The notes beneath the pieces were generated by a model. That model was not told the DNA's origin, did no database searches, and worked only from the letters and a program-made list of their open reading frames with translations. A stretch of DNA of 64,000 bases from Neptunomonas qingdaonensis. Its GTDB lineage: Bacteria; Pseudomonadota; Gammaproteobacteria; Pseudomonadales; Balneatricaceae. Shown here piece after piece: positions 44,080-53,998 of this stretch; the first letter of the stretch is position 1; every line of letters begins with the position of its first letter. Where the stretch lies: positions 186,001 to 250,000 of the forward strand of contig NZ_FOOU01000001.1 in the NCBI RefSeq assembly GCF_900113275.1, read 5' to 3'. Position numbers and translations under genes: made by a program.

Positions 44080-46257
44080 TTATTTAAAGAGCCCTTTTAA
44101 CAGGCCTTTGACTGCATCATCGCCGCCAATTTTGTCTTTTAGTTTATCGCCCAGCTTGTCTTGAACCTTATCGCTGAGTTGCTCTTTAAGTTTACTGGTG
44201 ACCGCATTTTTAAGAATGTCGCGAATCGCTTTAGTGTCGGGTTTACACAGCTGAGTGGGCTCCAGATCAAATGAGCCTTTGCAACGCACTGGCCATTCTA
44301 CACCTTCCAGGCGATTATTGACGGGGCAGGTTTTCTTGAACAGGTTTTCTTCGATAATCAAAGCCAACTGATAATCGACTAATGCTTGAGGTAAATTCAC
44401 ATCGCCTTTACCTTTGATGTTCATGGCATCCAGTTTAACGCCTAAGTCATTATTGCTGACGACACCGTTTTTGATGTTGAAATTGCCGCCCATTTTAGCA
44501 AAAGGCGTTGATTGGTCGACCGTTTGAGCTGGCTGGACAGAGCCTAGTGAAGACAGATTATTTATTGTCTGGCATAACTCCTGCGCCATGTTGATGCCAT
44601 TAACGACACCATCGGTGACAGTGATGTTTGCGTTGCCCGTCATCGTGTTGATGATGCCGTGCACCGACTGGCCATATGAAACGATATTGGTATTCGTGCC
44701 AAGCGTTCCGGTTAATGTTGCTTCACCGCTCATGTCAGTGAGCAGGTCGCCAATCTGAAGGCCTGAAATTGAAGCTTTTGTAGTGATTTGCAGCGGTTTT
44801 TTGCGTGCATCCAATGTGATGCTGTTACGGATTTTTCCGCCATACATGTCCAGATTAATACGCTCAGCTTTGACAATGCCGTTATTGGCATTGACGGCAA
44901 AGTCGATGTTACTCATGGAAAACTTCTGATAGCTCGCTGACTTTAAGCTGACAGCAGCATCCAAATTGAGGCTTTGCAGAGGCTCCATCGGAATGACCTC
45001 TTCTTTTGAGTAACGAGCGCCGTTATCGCTAGTACTTTTTTCAGATGCTTTATCGGTAGTAGACGCTTGCTGTGTCTCTGCCGGTAGGTAGCCATCCAGA
45101 TTAATGCTGTTACCCGCTAATTTTAATTTAATTCTACCCGTCTTTAGATTAACGCCTGCACTGCCATCAAAGCTGGTGTCGTCGAGTTTGATAGAAAGAG
45201 ATGAGGTATTTATAGCGTCGGCGTTACCACTGAATGTGCTGATAAGGCCAATGTTCTTCAATGCCTTTTGATCTGCTGTTTGCACGGGAGCCTGTCCCAG
45301 TGTTGTTAACAGGGGGTTGAGTGCAAAAGGAGCAACAGTCACGGTACCGTTCATCTCCAGAGTGTCCAGATTAGCAATGTTGAGTTTGCCGTTAAGTTGT
45401 AAATTGGCAACTTCAGCACTCCAGTTATCCACAATAAGCTGGCGGGAGATCAGATCGATACTCGCATCGGTTTTTAATTGAACTTGCAGGTTCGTGCCGT
45501 TTTGAATATGCAGATCACCGATAAAGTCTTTTAGCTGATACTGTTGCTGGCTCAGATCGAGCTGGATTTTGCCGTCAAATTGAGCGGCTGCTTCCAAAAC
45601 CTGCTTACCATTCTGATCTTGTTTGGCATTAAGGCTTAAGCTTAACGGAAATGGCGCGTTATTGGTGATGCGGCCTGTTTTCAGGTTGATGTTGTTGAGT
45701 AGAATTGATTGGGCCGTTTGTTCATCGCTATAGTTCACGGTGCCGCTAATAATCTGCACACTCTCAATATCTATTTTAAGGTTACTGCCTGCAGGCTCTG
45801 CTGCTGTAGTTGTCGCAGCGGCGTTATCTGTGGCTGTAGATGGCTCGCTTGTGGCGACATCGCTACCGGCATTACTTTGCCAATTGACCTTGCCTGTGCT
45901 GGTTTTTGTAAGGTTGAGGTTCAGCCCCTCAATAATAATACTGTTCATCTGAACATTGCCGGAAAGTAATTCCGGGATGCGAACAGAAATTTGTGCTTGT
46001 TCCAAACGAGCAAGAGAGGCTTGTTGAGGGTAACGGACATCAATATTGTTGACGGCCAGACTTAAGCGTGGAAAAAAAGACCAGCTGATGTCGCCGCCAA
46101 TTTTAAGCTCTATGCCACCTTGATCAAGGGCCGCTTGTTCAATTTCGGGTTTATAGTCATTAGGGTCAATAAAAGCGCTCAATAGCGCACCGCCCGCTGC
46201 AATCAGTATGATGCATGCCAACAGTAGTCCCAGAACGATTTTAATTAACTTACCCAT
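44080..46257 (-). CDS. AsmA family protein
   Basis: 725 residues from ATG 46257, where GAGGA stands four bases upstream. A single N-terminal membrane helix (KIVLGLLLACIILIAAGGALL) is followed by the AsmA start IDPNDYKPEIEQAAL and a long beta-rich periplasmic part with the AsmA domain. The C-terminus is Lys-rich (KDKIGGDDAVKGLLKGLFK). AsmA-like proteins are bridge-forming lipid-transport proteins linked to outer-membrane phospholipid traffic. Co-directional with mutY and yggX, 30 bases before mutY. Confidence 0.9.
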   Translation of the reverse strand: MGKLIKIVLGLLLACIILIAAGGALLSAFIDPNDYKPEIEQAALDQGGIELKIGGDISWSFFPRLSLAVNNIDVRYPQQASLARLEQAQISVRIPELLSGNVQMNSIIIEGLNLNLTKTSTGKVNWQSNAGSDVATSEPSTATDNAAATTTAAEPAGSNLKIDIESVQIISGTVNYSDEQTAQSILLNNINLKTGRITNNAPFPLSLSLNAKQDQNGKQVLEAAAQFDGKIQLDLSQQQYQLKDFIGDLHIQNGTNLQVQLKTDASIDLISRQLIVDNWSAEVANLQLNGKLNIANLDTLEMNGTVTVAPFALNPLLTTLGQAPVQTADQKALKNIGLISTFSGNADAINTSSLSIKLDDTSFDGSAGVNLKTGRIKLKLAGNSINLDGYLPAETQQASTTDKASEKSTSDNGARYSKEEVIPMEPLQSLNLDAAVSLKSASYQKFSMSNIDFAVNANNGIVKAERINLDMYGGKIRNSITLDARKKPLQITTKASISGLQIGDLLTDMSGEATLTGTLGTNTNIVSYGQSVHGIINTMTGNANITVTDGVVNGINMAQELCQTINNLSSLGSVQPAQTVDQSTPFAKMGGNFNIKNGVVSNNDLGVKLDAMNIKGKGDVNLPQALVDYQLALIIEENLFKKTCPVNNRLEGVEWPVRCKGSFDLEPTQLCKPDTKAIRDILKNAVTSKLKEQLSDKVQDKLGDKLKDKIGGDDAVKGLLKGLFK

Positions 46258-46400
46258 AATGTCCTCTATCCTTTTATTTTTATCCAAGTCCAGCAGATAA
46301 CCGCTGGCGAAAACTATCAACACTAGTACCTATAGCATGCACGTCCTATGTGAATATGACGTTAATCATCTACTGCGGTGCATCCTGACTCTGGTAGTTA

Positions 46401-46406
46401 TATAAT
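46401..46406 (+). promoter_or_regulatory. Candidate -10 box for the his operon
   Basis: A perfect TATAAT lies 45 bases before the hisB ATG. No good -35 hexamer is seen at 16-18 bases, so this is provisional. No his leader peptide or attenuator is visible. Confidence 0.4.
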
Positions 46407-46450
46407 GATCCATTATGTTTTGAAACAGTTTTGAATAGCGGAGAGTCAGC

Positions 46451-47044
46451 ATGGCTGAGCGTAAGGCTACAGTAAATCGGGAAACTCTGGAAACTCAGAT
46501 CACCGTATCTATTAATCTCGATGGCACGGGTAAGTTTAGTGCTGATACTGGCGTGCCTTTTCTTGAGCACATGATGGACCAGATTGCTCGTCATGGGCTG
46601 ATTGATATCAATATCGAAGCCAATGGAGATATCTATATCGATGATCACCATACGGTGGAAGATATAGGTATTACGTTAGGGCAGGCGTTTAAAGAAGCGG
46701 TAGGTGATAAAAAAGGCCTGACGCGCTATGGACACGCTTATGTGCCACTGGATGAAGCATTGTCACGCGTGGTTATCGATTTTTCCGGCCGTCCGGGACT
46801 GAGCTTTAACTGCGAATTTACGCGTGGTTCTATCGGCCGCCTGGATACTCAATTGTTCTGGGAGTTTTTCCAGGGGTTTGTGAATCATGCCGGTGTTACG
46901 CTGCATATCGATAACATCAAAGGCTTTAATGCGCACCATCAGGCAGAAACGATCTTCAAAGCGTTTGGTCGGGCGTTGCGTATGGCCCTGACGGTTGACC
47001 AGCGTGCCGCTGAGATGATGCCATCAACCAAGGGTGTTCTATAG
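46451..47044 (+). CDS. hisB: Imidazoleglycerol-phosphate dehydratase
   Basis: 197 residues, the monofunctional form without the N-terminal phosphatase domain of enteric HisB. Metal-binding motifs are intact: [13 protein letters not shown] near 37-49, [11 protein letters not shown] near 66-76, [11 protein letters not shown], and [17 protein letters not shown] near 162-178. It makes imidazole-acetol phosphate in histidine synthesis. GGAG precedes the ATG, and hisH follows with no gap. Confidence 0.97.
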   Translation: MAERKATVNRETLETQITVSINLDGTGKFSADTGVPFLEHMMDQIARHGLIDINIEANGDIYIDDHHTVEDIGITLGQAFKEAVGDKKGLTRYGHAYVPLDEALSRVVIDFSGRPGLSFNCEFTRGSIGRLDTQLFWEFFQGFVNHAGVTLHIDNIKGFNAHHQAETIFKAFGRALRMALTVDQRAAEMMPSTKGVL

Positions 47045-47692
47045 ATGAGTAGCATTGCCGTTATCGACTATGGCATGGGCAACCTGCATTCGGTGGCTAA
47101 GGCACTGGAGCATGTGCAGCCCGGTGTTGAAGTGTTAGTGACATCTGATCCTAAACAAGTGGCCAATGCAGACCGGGTATTGCTGCCAGGTGTCGGTGCT
47201 ATCCGTGACTGTATGGCTGAGATTTACAAGCAGGGCGTGGATAAAGAAGTGGCCGAAGCGATTCGTTCAGGCCGCCCGTTTTTAGGTATCTGCGTTGGCT
47301 TTCAAGCACTTATGCAGTCTTCTGAAGAGAATGGCGGCGTTGCTTGTCTGAGTGAGTTTGACGGAACGGTCAATTACTTTGGCGATCAACTCAAAGATGA
47401 TGCCGGAGAGCGCCTGAAAGTACCGCATATGGGCTGGAATGAAGTGATGCAGAGCGGCGATCATCCGCTTTGGCAGGGAATAGAAAACGCTAGCCGTTTT
47501 TATTTTGTGCACAGTTACTATGTGAAAGCCGCGCAGCGCCAGCAAGTAGCCGCCACCTGTAATTACGGTGTCGACTTCGATGTGGCGCTGGCGCATGACA
47601 ATGTATTTGCTGTGCAGTTTCATCCGGAAAAGAGCCATACGGCTGGTTTGCAACTGCTGAAAAACTTCCTGAACTGGGGTGGAAAGCCTTAA
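47045..47692 (+). CDS. hisH: Imidazole glycerol phosphate synthase, glutaminase subunit
   Basis: 215 residues of the class I glutamine amidotransferase family. Nucleophile Cys in [10 protein letters not shown] near 82, His and Glu of the triad in [11 protein letters not shown] near 193-195. It supplies ammonia to HisF. The start ATG abuts the hisB stop. In most gammaproteobacteria hisA would follow; here only 77 bases without any hisA trace separate it from hisF. Confidence 0.97.
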   Translation: MSSIAVIDYGMGNLHSVAKALEHVQPGVEVLVTSDPKQVANADRVLLPGVGAIRDCMAEIYKQGVDKEVAEAIRSGRPFLGICVGFQALMQSSEENGGVACLSEFDGTVNYFGDQLKDDAGERLKVPHMGWNEVMQSGDHPLWQGIENASRFYFVHSYYVKAAQRQQVAATCNYGVDFDVALAHDNVFAVQFHPEKSHTAGLQLLKNFLNWGGKP

Positions 47693-47769
47693 GCTGAGCG
47701 ATTGGATTAAGCTAAAGCGCTTCTAAACAATAAGTGCTTTTAACATAGGTACTGCTAAGGAGTACTCGC

Positions 47770-48543
47770 GTGGCATTAGCAAAACGAATTATCCCTTGTC
47801 TTGATGTTGAGAATGGACGTGTGGTTAAAGGTGTCCAGTTTCTGGATATCCGCGATGCCGGTGATCCGGTTGAAGTCGCCAAACGCTATGACGAACAAGG
47901 TGCTGACGAAATCACCTTTCTGGATATCACGGCAACGCATGAAGGCCGCGAGACCATGGTGCATACCGTTGAACGTATGGCCTCTCAGGTGTTTATTCCA
48001 TTAACCGTCGGTGGCGGCATTCGTACCTGTGAAGATATCCGTACTATGCTCAATGCCGGTGCTGATAAAGTGTCTATCAACAGTGCAGCAGTGACTAATC
48101 CGGACTTTGTCCGCCAAGCGGCAGAGCGTTTTGGTTCACAATGCATTGTTGTTGCGATTGATGCGAAAAAAGTCTCCGCTGAAGGTGAACCTGATAAATG
48201 GGAAATCTTTACTCACGGCGGCCGTAAGCCAACCGGCCTGGATGCAATTGAGTGGGCGAAAAAAATGGTCGCGCTGGGCGCGGGTGAAATCTTGCTGACA
48301 TCGATGGATCAGGACGGAGTTAAAAACGGTTATGACTTAGGCGTTACCCGCGCTATTTCAGAAGCCGTGAATGTGCCGATTATTGCTTCTGGCGGTGTCG
48401 GTAACCTTGAGCATCTGGTGGATGGTGTTTTAAAAGGGAAAGCGGATGCCGTATTAGCCGCATCTATTTTCCATTTTAATGAGTATTCAATACCAGAAGC
48501 AAAAGCCTATATGCGGGAGCGGGGTATAGAAGTACGCCTATAA
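47770..48543 (+). CDS. hisF: Imidazole glycerol phosphate synthase, cyclase subunit
   Basis: 257 residues, a half-barrel duplicate (beta/alpha)8 protein. Catalytic Asp in [15 protein letters not shown] near 11 and the second in [15 protein letters not shown] near 176 are intact, distinguishing HisF from HisA. The start is GTG 47770 with AAGGAG upstream. With HisH it forms imidazole glycerol phosphate and AICAR. Last gene of the his run, closed by a strong terminator. Confidence 0.97.
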   Translation: MALAKRIIPCLDVENGRVVKGVQFLDIRDAGDPVEVAKRYDEQGADEITFLDITATHEGRETMVHTVERMASQVFIPLTVGGGIRTCEDIRTMLNAGADKVSINSAAVTNPDFVRQAAERFGSQCIVVAIDAKKVSAEGEPDKWEIFTHGGRKPTGLDAIEWAKKMVALGAGEILLTSMDQDGVKNGYDLGVTRAISEAVNVPIIASGGVGNLEHLVDGVLKGKADAVLAASIFHFNEYSIPEAKAYMRERGIEVRL

Positions 48544-48557
48544 CCTGTCAGTATAAT

Positions 48558-48582
48558 AAACCCAGCTTTGGCTGGGTTTTTT
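48558..48582 (+). terminator. Intrinsic terminator after hisF
   Basis: Stem AAACCCAGC / GCTGGGTTT with a four-base TTTG loop and a run of six T residues, 14 bases after the hisF stop. Confidence 0.9.
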
Positions 48583-48655
48583 GTACATGTGGGGTGGCTA
48601 ACTGCAAGGGTAAAGGGAAGCACAAGGCTAAAGAGAATCACAGGGGTGAGATGAA

Positions 48656-49792
48656 ATGAATAAGGGACATCGGGCTATTATCGGCTTAGTCACTTTACTG
48701 AGTATTCAGGCAGGTATTCAAAGTACATTCGCCGATACACTGGTCAGAGTGAAGCCATTAGCCGATGTACTAGAGCCCACATTTTATTCAGCGCCGGCTG
48801 ATGTTGTGAATGAGCAACATATCTCACTCAGTGCAGAGCTTGCCGGTGTACTGGCAGCCTTGCACGTACAGGTGGGTGATGCTGTGCTTAAAGGGCAAGA
48901 TATCGCTGCACTGGAGTGTCAGGATTATCGTTTGTCTGAGGCGCAGGCAATACAAGGTGTTAACGCGTTGGCGAGCCAGGTAACGCTTGCTCAGCAGCAG
49001 TTTAAACGTACCCGTACGCTGCAAAAGTCGGGTAGCGCCTCGATAGAGCTGCTAAATCAGCGCCAAACAGAGCTAAGTGCGTTAACTGCACAACTTAAAG
49101 GGCAAAATATTCAAGTTCAGCAAGCTCAGCGTAATACGAGCCGCTGTATTGTTAAAGCGCCTTTTGATGGCGTCATTACACAGGTCATGACAGCTCAAGG
49201 CGCTTATTTGTCTGTCGGTGCACCTTTGGTGAAGTTGTTAAATATCACCCAGGCCGAGGTGAGTGCGCGCCTTTTACCGCAGCAGCTTGAGTCAATGCAG
49301 CAGGCAGTCCGTCTCGACTTCAGCTTCAACAGGCAGAAATATCCGCTGTCCATAAGGGCGGCCGTTCCGTTGGTTCAGCAAGTAGCCAGAACGCAGGAAG
49401 TTCGTCTTAATTTTATTCAAACTCCTGGATTGAGTGCCGCATTGAGCGGCGCCTCGGGTGAGGTCATCTGGGAGTCGTCAGTGGCCTCGATACCGCCGGA
49501 GTATCTGGTGAAGCGCAACGGCTCGCTGGGCGTGATGTTGGCAGAAAATAGCGTAGCAAAATTTATTGCTTTACCGAGTGCTAAAGAAGGCCAGGCTGTT
49601 ATGTTGCAAGCCTCGGCTGAACCCATGCTATCGTCTTCTTCTGACAATAATGTATTGCTCATTGTACAGGGGCAGCATGTGCTGAAAGAGGGGGATAAAG
49701 TAGAGATTGAAGCAGAAGCTATTGTTAGTGGTGAAAGTAATAATGGCGCAAGGATGGAGGTGAAAGCTGATGCTGGCGCGCCTGCTGAATAA
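48656..49792 (+). CDS. RND efflux periplasmic adaptor (membrane fusion protein)
   Basis: 378 residues with a Sec-type signal near 1-27. HISLSAELAGVLAALHVQVGDAVLKGQDIAALECQDY is the lipoyl-like half motif. A coiled-coil of about 55 residues rich in Gln and Leu follows, then VKAPFDGVITQVMTAQGAYLSVGAPL closes the lipoyl domain. It links the inner-membrane pump to an outer-membrane channel. It overlaps the pump gene by 23 bases. No TolC-like gene is adjacent, so a channel from elsewhere must be used. Confidence 0.9.
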   Translation: MNKGHRAIIGLVTLLSIQAGIQSTFADTLVRVKPLADVLEPTFYSAPADVVNEQHISLSAELAGVLAALHVQVGDAVLKGQDIAALECQDYRLSEAQAIQGVNALASQVTLAQQQFKRTRTLQKSGSASIELLNQRQTELSALTAQLKGQNIQVQQAQRNTSRCIVKAPFDGVITQVMTAQGAYLSVGAPLVKLLNITQAEVSARLLPQQLESMQQAVRLDFSFNRQKYPLSIRAAVPLVQQVARTQEVRLNFIQTPGLSAALSGASGEVIWESSVASIPPEYLVKRNGSLGVMLAENSVAKFIALPSAKEGQAVMLQASAEPMLSSSSDNNVLLIVQGQHVLKEGDKVEIEAEAIVSGESNNGARMEVKADAGAPAE

Positions 49793-52700
49793 TCATGTAC
49801 TGGCTAACCTGACCTTTGTGTTGGTGCTGATGATCGGCACCATCGCCTACATGCTGTTACCTCGCCAGCAAGACCCGACTATCAATTTTAATTGGATTGC
49901 GGTGACTACGGCGCTGCCCGGCGCCTCGGCTCAGGATGTTGAGCTGCGGGTAACCAATCCTTTGGAAGACGCGGTTCGTAATATTGCGGATATCCGCTTT
50001 GTCTCATCAAACAGCCGTGAAGGCATATCAAGCATGCTGATCCGCTTTGAGGACATCGATGAGCGAACCTTTGATAAGCATGTCAGTTCTATTCGGCGTG
50101 AAATTCAGAATGCCGAGCGGGATCTGCCCGCAGAAGCTGCTGAGCCTTTTATTTTAGAGATCACTTCTTCTAACGCGTTTCCGAGTGCGATGCTGGCGGT
50201 TACAGCGCTATCTGATGATGATAATTTGCGTCAACAGGCTGAAAATATCCGAAAAGACCTGGAACGTATTAAAGGTGTTGACCGGATTGATCCTGTTGCG
50301 CTGGATGACCCGGAGCTACAAGTCAATCTGGACTTGGACGCCTTGCAGTCGCTCGGGCTGTCGCCGGTACAGGTCTCGAATTCGGTGGCGTTATGGTTCA
50401 AAGATGTCTCAGCCGGCAGCGTCAACGTAGGCGATCAAAGCTGGTTGGTGCGTTTAGAGGGACGTAATGCAGCACCCGATCAGGTGAAGCAGATCCCGTT
50501 GGTCGGTAGTAGCGGGGATATCCGTCTGGATCGTATTGCCGAAGTGGTGAGCGGTCACGAGAAACCGACGCAACTGGCGCGTTTAAACGGCCGGCCTGCC
50601 GTGATGATGGCTATTATCAAGAAAGAAAGTGCTAACACGCTGGCGTTAATTGAACGTGTTAAAGCCTACATGGCAGAGCGTAACGAACTTGAAGTACAGG
50701 CCGGTGTACGACTTGAGCTGATCGATGATCAAACGGTGCCGACGAGTGAAGCGATCACGTTAATGCAGAACAACGCCAGTATTGGCTTGTTGTTTGTTTT
50801 GCTGGTGGCCTGGTTATTCTTGGGCCTGCGTATCGCTCTGCTGACCGCTATCGGTATTCCTTTTATTCTTGCGGGTACTTTCTGGGTGCTCTGGGGAATG
50901 GGCGAGACGCTCAATGTGGTTGCCTTATTAGGTGTGGTGATTGTGCTCGGGATGCTGGTAGATGACGCCGTAGTGGTGGTTGAAGCGATCTATTATCGAT
51001 TGCAGCATGGCGACAGCCCGATGGAGGCTACGCTCACCTCGTTGCGCGAAGTTGCCCAACCGGTATCAACAGCGGTACTCACTACGATGGCAGCATTTTT
51101 ACCCTTAATGCTATTGCCCGGTATTCTTGGCGACTTTATGCGAGTTATCCCGATGGTGGTGACTATTGCGCTGGCAATTTCTCTTTTAGAGGCCTTTTGG
51201 ATGTTGCCCGCACATGTGCTGGTCGCCAAAATAACACTGGATAAACCCTCGCGTACCCAACGAATACGCCAGTCAATGACGCGGAAAATACAACGCTTTT
51301 ATATCCGCTCATTATTAAAAACACTCAGGCGACCGGTGATCACACTGGTAGCCATGGTGATGCTGTTTATCGGTTCCATCGGTTTGATTGTGACAGGTCA
51401 GATTAAAATGGATTTTTTTGCAGCTGATCCGTTACGACTTTTTTATGTGAATATCCAGATGCCTCCTGAGATGCCGCTGCAGCGGACCCTGGAAAAAGTC
51501 CTGGAAGTTGAGCAAAAAGTAAAAGCGCACCTCAATACTGAAGATGTGCGGGCGGTAGCGAGCTATGCTGGGCAGATGTTTACTGAAATGGAGCCGTTTT
51601 TTGGTGATCAGTATGGCCAGATACTGGTCGGCTTGCAGCCTAAAACACAGCAGAACCGCAGCGTTGATGAGATCATGGATGCTATGCGCGCTGATGTGAT
51701 GCGTGTGGCAGGCCCGGTGCGTGTGTCTTTCTTGCGTATGGCCGGCGGCCCGCCAGTCTCTAAACCTATTAGCGTTAAAATACGCGGCGATGATTATGCT
51801 GAAATCGGCGCAGCAGCCAGAGATATGCAGCAGATGTTGCAGGGGTTACCCGGCGTAAAAGATATTGCTGATGATGCGGCGAGTGGCCGTATGGCCATGA
51901 CGCTGAAGCCGGATTATCGAGCTATTACCGCGGCAGGTATCAACCCCTCTGAAGTACTGAGGACACTGCAATTATTGGTCGATGGAGAAGTGGTTGCTGA
52001 TATGCAATCACGTGGTAAGAAGCTGGAAGTCCGGGTGAGGGCTTTACCTAAGCCTTATCAGAATATTAATGATTTGTTGGCGTTCCGCCTGCCTGATGCG
52101 CAGGGCGCTATGATTCCTCTGTCTTCGCTGGTATTTGCTGACTATCAAATGAGTATTGGCAATATTCGACACTATAATTTTCGCCGCGCGATCACTGTGG
52201 AAGCAGATATAGAAGAGGGTGGAATGGATACGGTACAAGCGAATGCGTGGTTGCTCAGTCACTGGGACGAAGAATATCAACCGCGTTACCCAAACATCAG
52301 TCTGGATTTCTCCGGTGAGTTGGATGACATACAAGAAAGTATGGACTCTATTGCATTGCTCTTCCTGTTTGGTGTTGGCCTCATGTATCTGATATTGGGA
52401 ACACAGTTCTCAAGTTACTGGCAGCCCTTTATGATTATGGCGACGGTGCCGATGGCGTTCACCGGCGTTGTACTCGGCTTGTGGGTAACTCAGAACCCAT
52501 TGAGCTTATTTACCTTGTACGGCGTCGTGGCATTAGCAGGCATTGCTGTAAATGCAGCTATCGTGCTGATATCTGCAGCAAACCAGCGCTTGGAAGGTGG
52601 GATGAGTGTGTTACACGCGACACTTTATGCGTCGCGCCGTCGTGTTATTCCTATATTGATTACATCGTTGACGACCATTGCCGGGCTGTTTTCTCTGGCA

Positions 52701-52886
52701 ACGGGTTTAGGTGGGCACTCGCTGATTTGGGGGCCGGTTGCCACCGCTATTGTCTGTGGGTTAGCCTTCTCCACTATTCTTACTCTGTTTGTGATACCGC
52801 TGCTGTATCGTTTGTTTATGGGACGCTCTCCTGGAAATCAGAAGCGAAGTCCAGTATTAATTGAAAAGCCAATTGTTAAGGTATAA
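49770..52886 (+). CDS. RND efflux transporter, inner-membrane pump
   Basis: 1038 residues, the normal size, with the twelve-helix, two-loop AcrB plan. The proton relay Asp-Asp is in VIVLGMLVDDAVVVVEAIYYR near 390-410. IMKMDFF-like QIKMDFFAADP starts the second periplasmic loop. GLWVTQNPLSLFTLYGVVALAGIAVNAAIVLI holds helices 10-11. It expels a small molecule with proton influx. It overlaps the adaptor gene and is followed two bases later by an ornithine-cyclodeaminase-like gene, an uncommon partner. Confidence 0.93.
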   Translation: MLARLLNNHVLANLTFVLVLMIGTIAYMLLPRQQDPTINFNWIAVTTALPGASAQDVELRVTNPLEDAVRNIADIRFVSSNSREGISSMLIRFEDIDERTFDKHVSSIRREIQNAERDLPAEAAEPFILEITSSNAFPSAMLAVTALSDDDNLRQQAENIRKDLERIKGVDRIDPVALDDPELQVNLDLDALQSLGLSPVQVSNSVALWFKDVSAGSVNVGDQSWLVRLEGRNAAPDQVKQIPLVGSSGDIRLDRIAEVVSGHEKPTQLARLNGRPAVMMAIIKKESANTLALIERVKAYMAERNELEVQAGVRLELIDDQTVPTSEAITLMQNNASIGLLFVLLVAWLFLGLRIALLTAIGIPFILAGTFWVLWGMGETLNVVALLGVVIVLGMLVDDAVVVVEAIYYRLQHGDSPMEATLTSLREVAQPVSTAVLTTMAAFLPLMLLPGILGDFMRVIPMVVTIALAISLLEAFWMLPAHVLVAKITLDKPSRTQRIRQSMTRKIQRFYIRSLLKTLRRPVITLVAMVMLFIGSIGLIVTGQIKMDFFAADPLRLFYVNIQMPPEMPLQRTLEKVLEVEQKVKAHLNTEDVRAVASYAGQMFTEMEPFFGDQYGQILVGLQPKTQQNRSVDEIMDAMRADVMRVAGPVRVSFLRMAGGPPVSKPISVKIRGDDYAEIGAAARDMQQMLQGLPGVKDIADDAASGRMAMTLKPDYRAITAAGINPSEVLRTLQLLVDGEVVADMQSRGKKLEVRVRALPKPYQNINDLLAFRLPDAQGAMIPLSSLVFADYQMSIGNIRHYNFRRAITVEADIEEGGMDTVQANAWLLSHWDEEYQPRYPNISLDFSGELDDIQESMDSIALLFLFGVGLMYLILGTQFSSYWQPFMIMATVPMAFTGVVLGLWVTQNPLSLFTLYGVVALAGIAVNAAIVLISAANQRLEGGMSVLHATLYASRRRVIPILITSLTTIAGLFSLATGLGGHSLIWGPVATAIVCGLAFSTILTLFVIPLLYRLFMGRSPGNQKRSPVLIEKPIVKV

Positions 52887-52888
52887 GT

Positions 52889-53860
52889 ATGCTCGTTATT
52901 TATGCAGTCGAAGTTGAGAGAGTATTATCTTTTGATCGTTTAGTGGAGGCGCTCAGAAGCGCTTTTTCTAATGATTTTGGTATGCCACAACGTCATGTTT
53001 ATCATCTTCCTGCTATCGGAGGTGAGAGAACCGGGCATGAAGATTCTTTTGCTGTACTGCCTGCCTGGAATGATCAGGTGATGGGCGTTAAAGCCTTTAC
53101 TCACCTGCCGGGAAATCCAGCTAAAGGCCTGGAAACGCTGGCGTCTAAGATGCTGTTATTCAGCCGAACCAGCGGTGCACCGCTCGCTGTTGTAGATGGT
53201 ACGCAGCTGACTTTCTGGCGCACGGCGGCCGTTTCTGCGCTGGCGGCAGATTACCTGGCAAAAGCCGATGCGAAAAGTTTGCTGTTATTTGGTACAGGTA
53301 AATTAGCTCCCTATATGGCATTGGCCCATGCGAGTGTGCGACCACTGAAAACCATCTATGTCACAGGTCGTAATGCTGAAAAGATCGCTGCAACTGTTGC
53401 TGAAATACAAGCACAGCGGCCTGATCTTCAGGTTCAGGGTGTAAGCAATCCGGAGGCCGTCATTGGTCAGGTTGACATTATTAGTTGTGCGACCGGTGCA
53501 GCGGAGCCCTTGTTTAACTATGAGCAGGTGAGTGCAGGGACCCATATCGATCTGGTGGGTAATCACAGCCGTAATCGCCGTGAATGTGACTCTGCAACCG
53601 TGCAGCATGCCCAGGTATTTGTAGATAGCCGTCTGAATGTATTGAATGAGGCCGGTGAACTATTGATTCCCATGGCTGAGGGTGTTTTCTCTGCAGAGCA
53701 AGTGCAAGGTGAGCTGGCAGATTTATGTCATGGTCGCATGGCGGGCCGATCGCAAGGCGACGCCGGGCGTGCGCAGATAACGCTGTTTAAGTCGGTGGGT
53801 ACGGCGCTATCGGATTTAGCGGCGGCTTATCTGGTGTATCAAGAGTGCCAGATGCGATAG
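52889..53860 (+). CDS. Ornithine cyclodeaminase / mu-crystallin family protein
   Basis: 323 residues. GVKAFTHLPGNPAKGLETLAS with the active-site Lys near 69, NAD-binding LLLFGTGKLAPYMALAHASVRP near 131-152 and VTGRNAEKI follow the family plan. IISCATGAAEPLF and GTHIDLVGNHSRNRRECDS near 221-232 hold further substrate residues (the usual GSxxPxxRE is altered). Members include ornithine cyclodeaminase, alanine dehydrogenase and ketimine reductase. It begins two bases after the RND pump stop, so the substrate may be linked to what the pump exports. Function cannot be fixed. Confidence 0.85.
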   Translation: MLVIYAVEVERVLSFDRLVEALRSAFSNDFGMPQRHVYHLPAIGGERTGHEDSFAVLPAWNDQVMGVKAFTHLPGNPAKGLETLASKMLLFSRTSGAPLAVVDGTQLTFWRTAAVSALAADYLAKADAKSLLLFGTGKLAPYMALAHASVRPLKTIYVTGRNAEKIAATVAEIQAQRPDLQVQGVSNPEAVIGQVDIISCATGAAEPLFNYEQVSAGTHIDLVGNHSRNRRECDSATVQHAQVFVDSRLNVLNEAGELLIPMAEGVFSAEQVQGELADLCHGRMAGRSQGDAGRAQITLFKSVGTALSDLAAAYLVYQECQMR

Positions 53861-53929
53861 AGATAGGCTGTATTAGGGGAGTCGCTGTGTCCCACTGTAT
53901 GAGAAACAACGACTCTTCGACGAGGCTCT

Positions 53930-53976
53930 TGTAAATAGGCTCTGCAATAGCCCTTGTAAATAGCCCCTGTAAATAG
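53930..53976. repeat. Triple TGTAAATAG repeat
   Basis: TGTAAATAG occurs at 53930-53938, 53955-53963 and 53968-53976, the first two in a wider near-repeat with CTT before and GCC-like bases after. It lies in the gap between convergent genes and looks like slippage rather than a binding array. Confidence 0.5.
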
Positions 53977-53998
53977 TTCTGTGCGAATGGCTAATCGA

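Noticed and set aside
53930-53976. TGTAAATAG triple repeat as a short CRISPR-like or regulator array
   Set aside because: Units are nine bases, unevenly spaced (25 then 13), have no spacers of constant length and lie between convergent gene ends. Slippage is simpler.
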